Below are positions 12,723 to 14,910 of a stretch of DNA of 14,910 bases, piece after piece (the stretch's first letter is position 1; each line of letters opens with the position of its first letter). The stretch covers positions 1-14,910 of the forward strand of contig JAYEJB010000028.1 in assembly GCA_034716415.1 (NCBI GenBank). Direction: 5' to 3'. A program made the translations under genes and the position numbers. Source of the stretch: JAYEJB01 sp034716415 (GTDB lineage: Bacteria > Patescibacteriota > Patescibacteriia > SG8-24). The notes beneath the pieces were generated by a model. The model had not been told where the DNA came from and made no database searches. It saw nothing but the letters and a program-made list of their open reading frames with translations.

Positions 12723-12743
12723 ATAGTATGAATAATTGAGGCG

Positions 12744-12795
12744 AAAAAAAGCGGCCGCCTCCCGTGAACCTGGCGGTTCGGGGAGGGGCCTCGAA
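12744..12795 (-). terminator. terminator of the 154-residue protein gene
   Basis: GAACC (12766-12770) pairs with GGTTC (12775-12779). The stem is lengthened imperfectly by CCTCCC opposite GGGGAGGGG, and a run of seven T follows on the minus strand (12744-12750). It lies 18 bases or more past the stop of the 12813-13277 gene. Confidence 0.7.
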
Positions 12796-12812
12796 GATGG
12801 TATCGTGAGGAG

Positions 12813-13277
12813 CTACTCGTCTTCGTTGTCCTCGGGGAACTCCACGTCGTAGTAGGGGTACTCGCCCCCTGCGTACATGACCGGAAGGCCCATGTACTCG
12901 TCGGGGAAGTCGTGAAGTTCGTTCTCCGGCGGGATCTGGCTGGGATCGGTCCCTGCCACGCGGGGCTTGGTGATTTTCCAGTTCACCGAAGTCTTTACGA
13001 CTTCATCGCCCTTCTCGTAGACGGTGGCCGCGGGAACCCACGTGACCAGGATACACTTCTCGTCGGCGGTGACACCGAACAGCTCGAGTGTCTCCTCGCT
13101 CACCTTCGACGGCCCTCTCGCTTCGATGACCTTGATCACCTGATCCTCACCGACCACCCTTCCGCACTGATGGTGGAACTGTCCGAAGAAGTGCATGGCC
13201 TCTACGCCCCCCATGGCCTCTCCAAGCAGGCGCTCGTGCTCCTCCTGTGAAAGTCGCGGTCCGTTCTCCTCTGTCAT
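12813..13277 (-). CDS. hypothetical acidic protein, 154 residues
   Basis: I do not recognise this protein. It is soluble, with no signal peptide or membrane segment, and strongly acidic. A helical N-terminus (8-32, with LSQEEHERLLGEAMGG) leads to MHFFGQFHHQCGR (28-40), which is rich in His/Cys and could bind metal. An alternating strand-rich middle (45-107) follows, then a Pro-rich segment and an acidic tail (EFPEDNEDE). The gene is preceded by a strong Shine-Dalgarno (AAGGAG at 13284-13289 on the complementary strand, 6 bases before the ATG) and followed by a terminator at 12744-12795. No good promoter is visible in the 110 bases before it, so it may be read through from the 92-residue gene upstream. 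Confidence 0.75.
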   Translation of the reverse strand: MTEENGPRLSQEEHERLLGEAMGGVEAMHFFGQFHHQCGRVVGEDQVIKVIEARGPSKVSEETLELFGVTADEKCILVTWVPAATVYEKGDEVVKTSVNWKITKPRVAGTDPSQIPPENELHDFPDEYMGLPVMYAGGEYPYYDVEFPEDNEDE

Positions 13278-13387
13278 CTGTCACTCCTTTCCTGAAGTTG
13301 GATACTATCGCACTCAACCCCCCCGAGGCCGCCGTTGCCCACGCGAGGAAGAAAAAATCATCCGGGAGGTGAGCGGTGTACGTCAAG

Positions 13388-13666
13388 TCACGGTTTCCAG
13401 AGTCGCAGCTTCCTGATCTCTGACTGCCGTCCGACGATGTCGGGACCCTCGTCCACGTTGAAGGATATCACGGTTTCGCCGTCTGACATCTCCCGACTGG
13501 ACAAGCTAAGGACGAGGATGTGCATATGGTCACGATTGACGCCGAAGTCATTCAGCATGGCGTCTGTCGCGGCAGCACTTTCGGTAGAGTCTGCGTGGAG
13601 CTTCAACACCCATTGGCCGCTATCGTGGAGTTCCAAGGTGGCCTTCATTTCTACGCGCTTCTTCAT
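13388..13666 (-). CDS. hypothetical protein, 92 residues
   Basis: I do not recognise this protein. It is small and soluble, with a predicted alternation of strands (MKATLELHDSGQWVLKLHAD, residues 7-26), a helix (ESAAATDAMLNDFG, 29-42), and further strands (HMHILVLSL, GETVISFNV). This layout could be a ferredoxin-like or dimeric alpha-beta barrel fold, but that is only an impression. Evidence for a real gene is good: a strong Shine-Dalgarno (CTCCTTT at 13673-13679 on plus) 6 bases before the ATG and a consensus promoter just upstream. The next gene on the strand starts 110 bases later. Confidence 0.75.
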   Translation of the reverse strand: MKKRVEMKATLELHDSGQWVLKLHADSTESAAATDAMLNDFGVNRDHMHILVLSLSSREMSDGETVISFNVDEGPDIVGRQSEIRKLRLWKP

Positions 13667-13692
13667 CGATCTCTCCTTTCAAAGGGCTTGCC

Positions 13693-13721
13693 ATTTTATC
13701 GCCACAGGTGGCGGGTGTCAA
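13693..13721 (-). promoter_or_regulatory. consensus promoter with a palindrome in its spacer
   Basis: On the minus strand: TTGACA (13716-13721), exactly 17 bases, then TAAAAT (13693-13698). The spacer contains the perfect inverted repeat CGCCAC-CT-GTGGCG (13700-13713 on plus as CGCCAC-AG-GTGGCG). A dimeric regulator bound there would lie between the -35 and -10 boxes. The leader would be about 20 nt and includes the Shine-Dalgarno. Confidence 0.75.
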
Positions 13722-13755
13722 CTCCGATACCGTCCTGTCGCGTATATTCTACAAA

Positions 13756-13781
13756 TGAAAAGCGTCCCCGCAGGGACACTT
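13756..13781 (-). terminator. terminator downstream of the DUF3800 gene
   Basis: AAGCGTCCC (13760-13768) pairs with GGGACACTT (13773-13781), a 9-bp stem with one G-U pair and a CGCA loop. A short T-run follows on the minus strand. It is 120 bases past the DUF3800 stop and just ahead of the next minus-strand promoter. Confidence 0.6.
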
Positions 13782-13901
13782 CTGACCACTTACGCTTCGG
13801 TGCCGGAATACGACACTTACCCATCGGGCTCCACGCAAGATTTACATCACTTTCAATATAGCATGATTTGTCCGGATTTGTCAATCGAATTCGCTGATCC
13901 A

Positions 13902-14543
13902 TCAAGCTCCGAATGAGTCATAGGGAAATTTGATGCCGTGCCTCCTGTGGGGATTCAGGATGCGATAGAAATGACCCTTAAGATAGCCGTACCGTCCGAG
14001 CACAGTATTCGATATCACGTCGGCCGTTTGGATATGCGGGCTGGAGAAAGAGTCATGATAACTTAACGACAGATCATGGCCGAATCCCCACTCTGTCCAC
14101 GCCTTCAGCTGGAGGTACTCCTGCAGTGCCTTGCCTGACGTGACCTTGATATTTCGGGTGTCACAGGCGATCGTGATGTCCTCGTTGGTTGATTTAATGA
14201 TTGACTTGAGAAGGTGAGCCGTCAGGTAGTTGAAGCAAATGTGCTTGTTGGCTACGAGTTCGGGCTTCAGGTGGTTCTTATCCGCGACGATGTAGGCGAA
14301 TTCGAAGTCTTTTTTTGCGGTGAGGCGATTAAGAAAGTCTTGCCGCTGCGGAAAGGTCATTTCACGGCCCTTGAGTTCCTCTAGTGGTTTTATACTACCG
14401 TTCTTCTTGCGCGCACGCCGCACGATATTGGTGATTCGTTTGTGGTTATGCGGAATCAGACAAGCAATTACGAAGAACCGTCCTTGTGATCCTAGGTTTC
14501 CCGATTCATCGATGTAGATATTCATATGCGCGTTTTCTATCAT
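13902..14543 (-). CDS. DUF3800 family protein (RNase H-like fold)
   Basis: This protein is 213 residues from the ATG at 14543, or 207 from a second ATG at 14525 that begins MNIYIDESG. The second start is equally plausible because family members usually start right at this strand. DUF3800 hallmarks: the N-terminal IDESGNLG (11-18), EELKGREM (55-62), the TIACDTRN strand (124-131) and SSPHIQTADVISN (167-179). The Asp/Glu residues in these motifs (Asp12, Glu56 or Glu61, Asp128, Asp175) match the acidic cluster of an RNase H-like nuclease. The biochemical role is not settled, though the family is frequent in mobile and defence contexts. It lies directly downstream of tRNA-Leu on the same strand, and a terminator separates the two. 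Confidence 0.88.
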   Translation of the reverse strand: MIENAHMNIYIDESGNLGSQGRFFVIACLIPHNHKRITNIVRRARKKNGSIKPLEELKGREMTFPQRQDFLNRLTAKKDFEFAYIVADKNHLKPELVANKHICFNYLTAHLLKSIIKSTNEDITIACDTRNIKVTSGKALQEYLQLKAWTEWGFGHDLSLSYHDSFSSPHIQTADVISNTVLGRYGYLKGHFYRILNPHRRHGIKFPYDSFGA

Positions 14544-14587
14544 GGTTCCATGATGGGGGCAAGAAACATCTCAATATAGCCATATTA

Positions 14588-14618
14588 CAAAAGACGAACG
14601 CAGTGATGCGGTCGTCTT
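14588..14618 (-). terminator. terminator of tRNA-Leu
   Basis: AAGACGA (14591-14597) pairs with TCGTCTT (14612-14618), and CGCA (14599-14602) with TGCG (14607-14610), with one A-G mismatch between. On the minus strand the stem ends in TTTTG. It starts a few bases after the CCA end of the tRNA. Confidence 0.65.
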
Positions 14619-14622
14619 ATGA

Positions 14623-14708
14623 TGGTGCCCAGGGTGGGAGTCGAACCCACACAGCCTTGCGGCTAAGGGATTTTAAGTCCCTCGTGTCTACCATTCCACC
14701 ACCCGGGC
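14623..14708 (-). tRNA. tRNA-Leu (anticodon UAA), CCA encoded
   Basis: The reverse complement folds as a type II tRNA of 86 nt. The acceptor is GCCCGGG with CCTGGGC (one G-U), and the D arm is GTG...CAC. The anticodon stem AGGGA/TCCCT holds the loop CTTAAAA (anticodon TAA), and the long variable arm is AGCC-GCAA-GGCT. The T arm is GTGGG-TTCGACT-CCCAC, with discriminator A and an encoded CCA. The long variable arm and UAA anticodon identify leucine. Confidence 0.96.
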
Positions 14709-14716
14709 GCGTCTAC

Positions 14717-14746
14717 TTTATATAACATTGAAGCCCTGCTTGGCAA
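14717..14746 (-). promoter_or_regulatory. promoter of tRNA-Leu
   Basis: On the minus strand: TTGCCA (14741-14746), then either TATATA after 16 bases (14719-14724) or TATAAA after 18 bases (14717-14722). It lies about 10 bases upstream of the mature 5' end. Confidence 0.6.
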
Positions 14747-14760
14747 TCCAGCTCATTTCC

Positions 14761-14910
14761 GACGGGATTGCCGCGTCGCTTCGCTCCTCGCAATGACAGG
14801 GTGGGGGACGGGATTGCCGCGTCCCCCGGCTCGCGGGCCGGGGTCCTCGCAATGACAGGGTGGGGGACGGGATTGCCGCGTCGCTCCGCTCCTCGCAATG
14901 ACAGGGTGGG
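14761..14910. repeat. cluster of dispersed palindromic repeats (at least three units)
   Basis: Units begin at 14761, 14807 and 14866, and the last runs off the window. Each has GACGGGATTGCCGCGTC ... CTCGCAATGACAGGGTGGGG, with GGATTGC and GCAATGAC forming the outer arms. The centre varies: GCTTCG in the first, a longer CCCCCGGC...GCCGGGG hairpin in the second, GCTCCG in the third. I recall this type as a widespread dispersed repeat in bacterial genomes. The ORF through it (RGNPV-type peptide) is a known sort of spurious translation and not a gene. Confidence 0.9.

Noticed and set aside
13696..13905. 69-codon minus-strand ORF between the DUF3800 and 92-residue genes
   Set aside because: It crosses the DUF3800 stop, a terminator and the promoter of the next gene, and has no ribosome-binding site.
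14713..14898. ORF on the minus strand giving an RGNPV-rich peptide
   Set aside because: It is a translation of the dispersed palindromic repeat and has the repetitive composition typical of such spurious ORFs.

Overview
The window looks like part of a chromosome from a bacterium with a small genome, most plausibly a Candidate Phyla Radiation (Patescibacteria) lineage. This is an inference. It rests on the mix of compact envelope genes, a SpoIID protein with NBR1-like Ig domains, D,D-carboxypeptidase-type proteins, many conserved-unknown membrane proteins, weak or absent Shine-Dalgarno sites, and several dispersed palindromic repeat families. Most of the window is GC-rich, except the first 2 kb.

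Positions 36-2184 form an AT-richer cassette bounded by a near-perfect 144-bp inverted repeat (142 of 144 positions match between 36-179 and 2184-2041). Inside lies one compact plus-strand operon of four genes: an XRE-type repressor, a two-TM protein with two Ltp (superinfection-exclusion type) repeats, a three-TM protein, and a ThsB-like TIR-fold (DUF1863/MTH538) protein. There is no transposase. This is the best candidate for an undescribed system: a small mobile anti-phage or superinfection-immunity island.

Positions 2311-10540 hold a cell-envelope block. A Wzx-type flippase and a Wzy/WaaL-type O-antigen ligase or polymerase lie on the minus strand. A SpoIID-type glycan-processing protein and a double-domain S11 carboxypeptidase lie on the plus strand. 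A back-to-back promoter pair near 5385-5445 separates the two arms. The block is bracketed by inverted copies of a ~100-bp palindromic repeat that supplies the C-terminus of the ligase at one end and the stop codon of the carboxypeptidase at the other. The spaces at 3731-3898 and 7816-8085 are filled by a second repeat family: AGCGGGGAT-type nonamers interleaved with short hairpins of variable sequence.

Positions 10582-12514 hold a minus-strand operon: ruvB, a two-TM protein, and a bacterial PH-domain membrane protein. Upstream (12572-12800) are two minus-strand terminators with a structured stretch between them that could be a small RNA. Positions 12813-13666 carry two unrecognised genes with strong Shine-Dalgarno sites, the second behind a consensus sigma70-type promoter with a palindrome in its spacer. 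A DUF3800 (RNase H-like) gene and tRNA-Leu(UAA) follow. The window ends in a dispersed palindromic repeat cluster of the GGATTGCCGCGTC...CTCGCAATGACA type.
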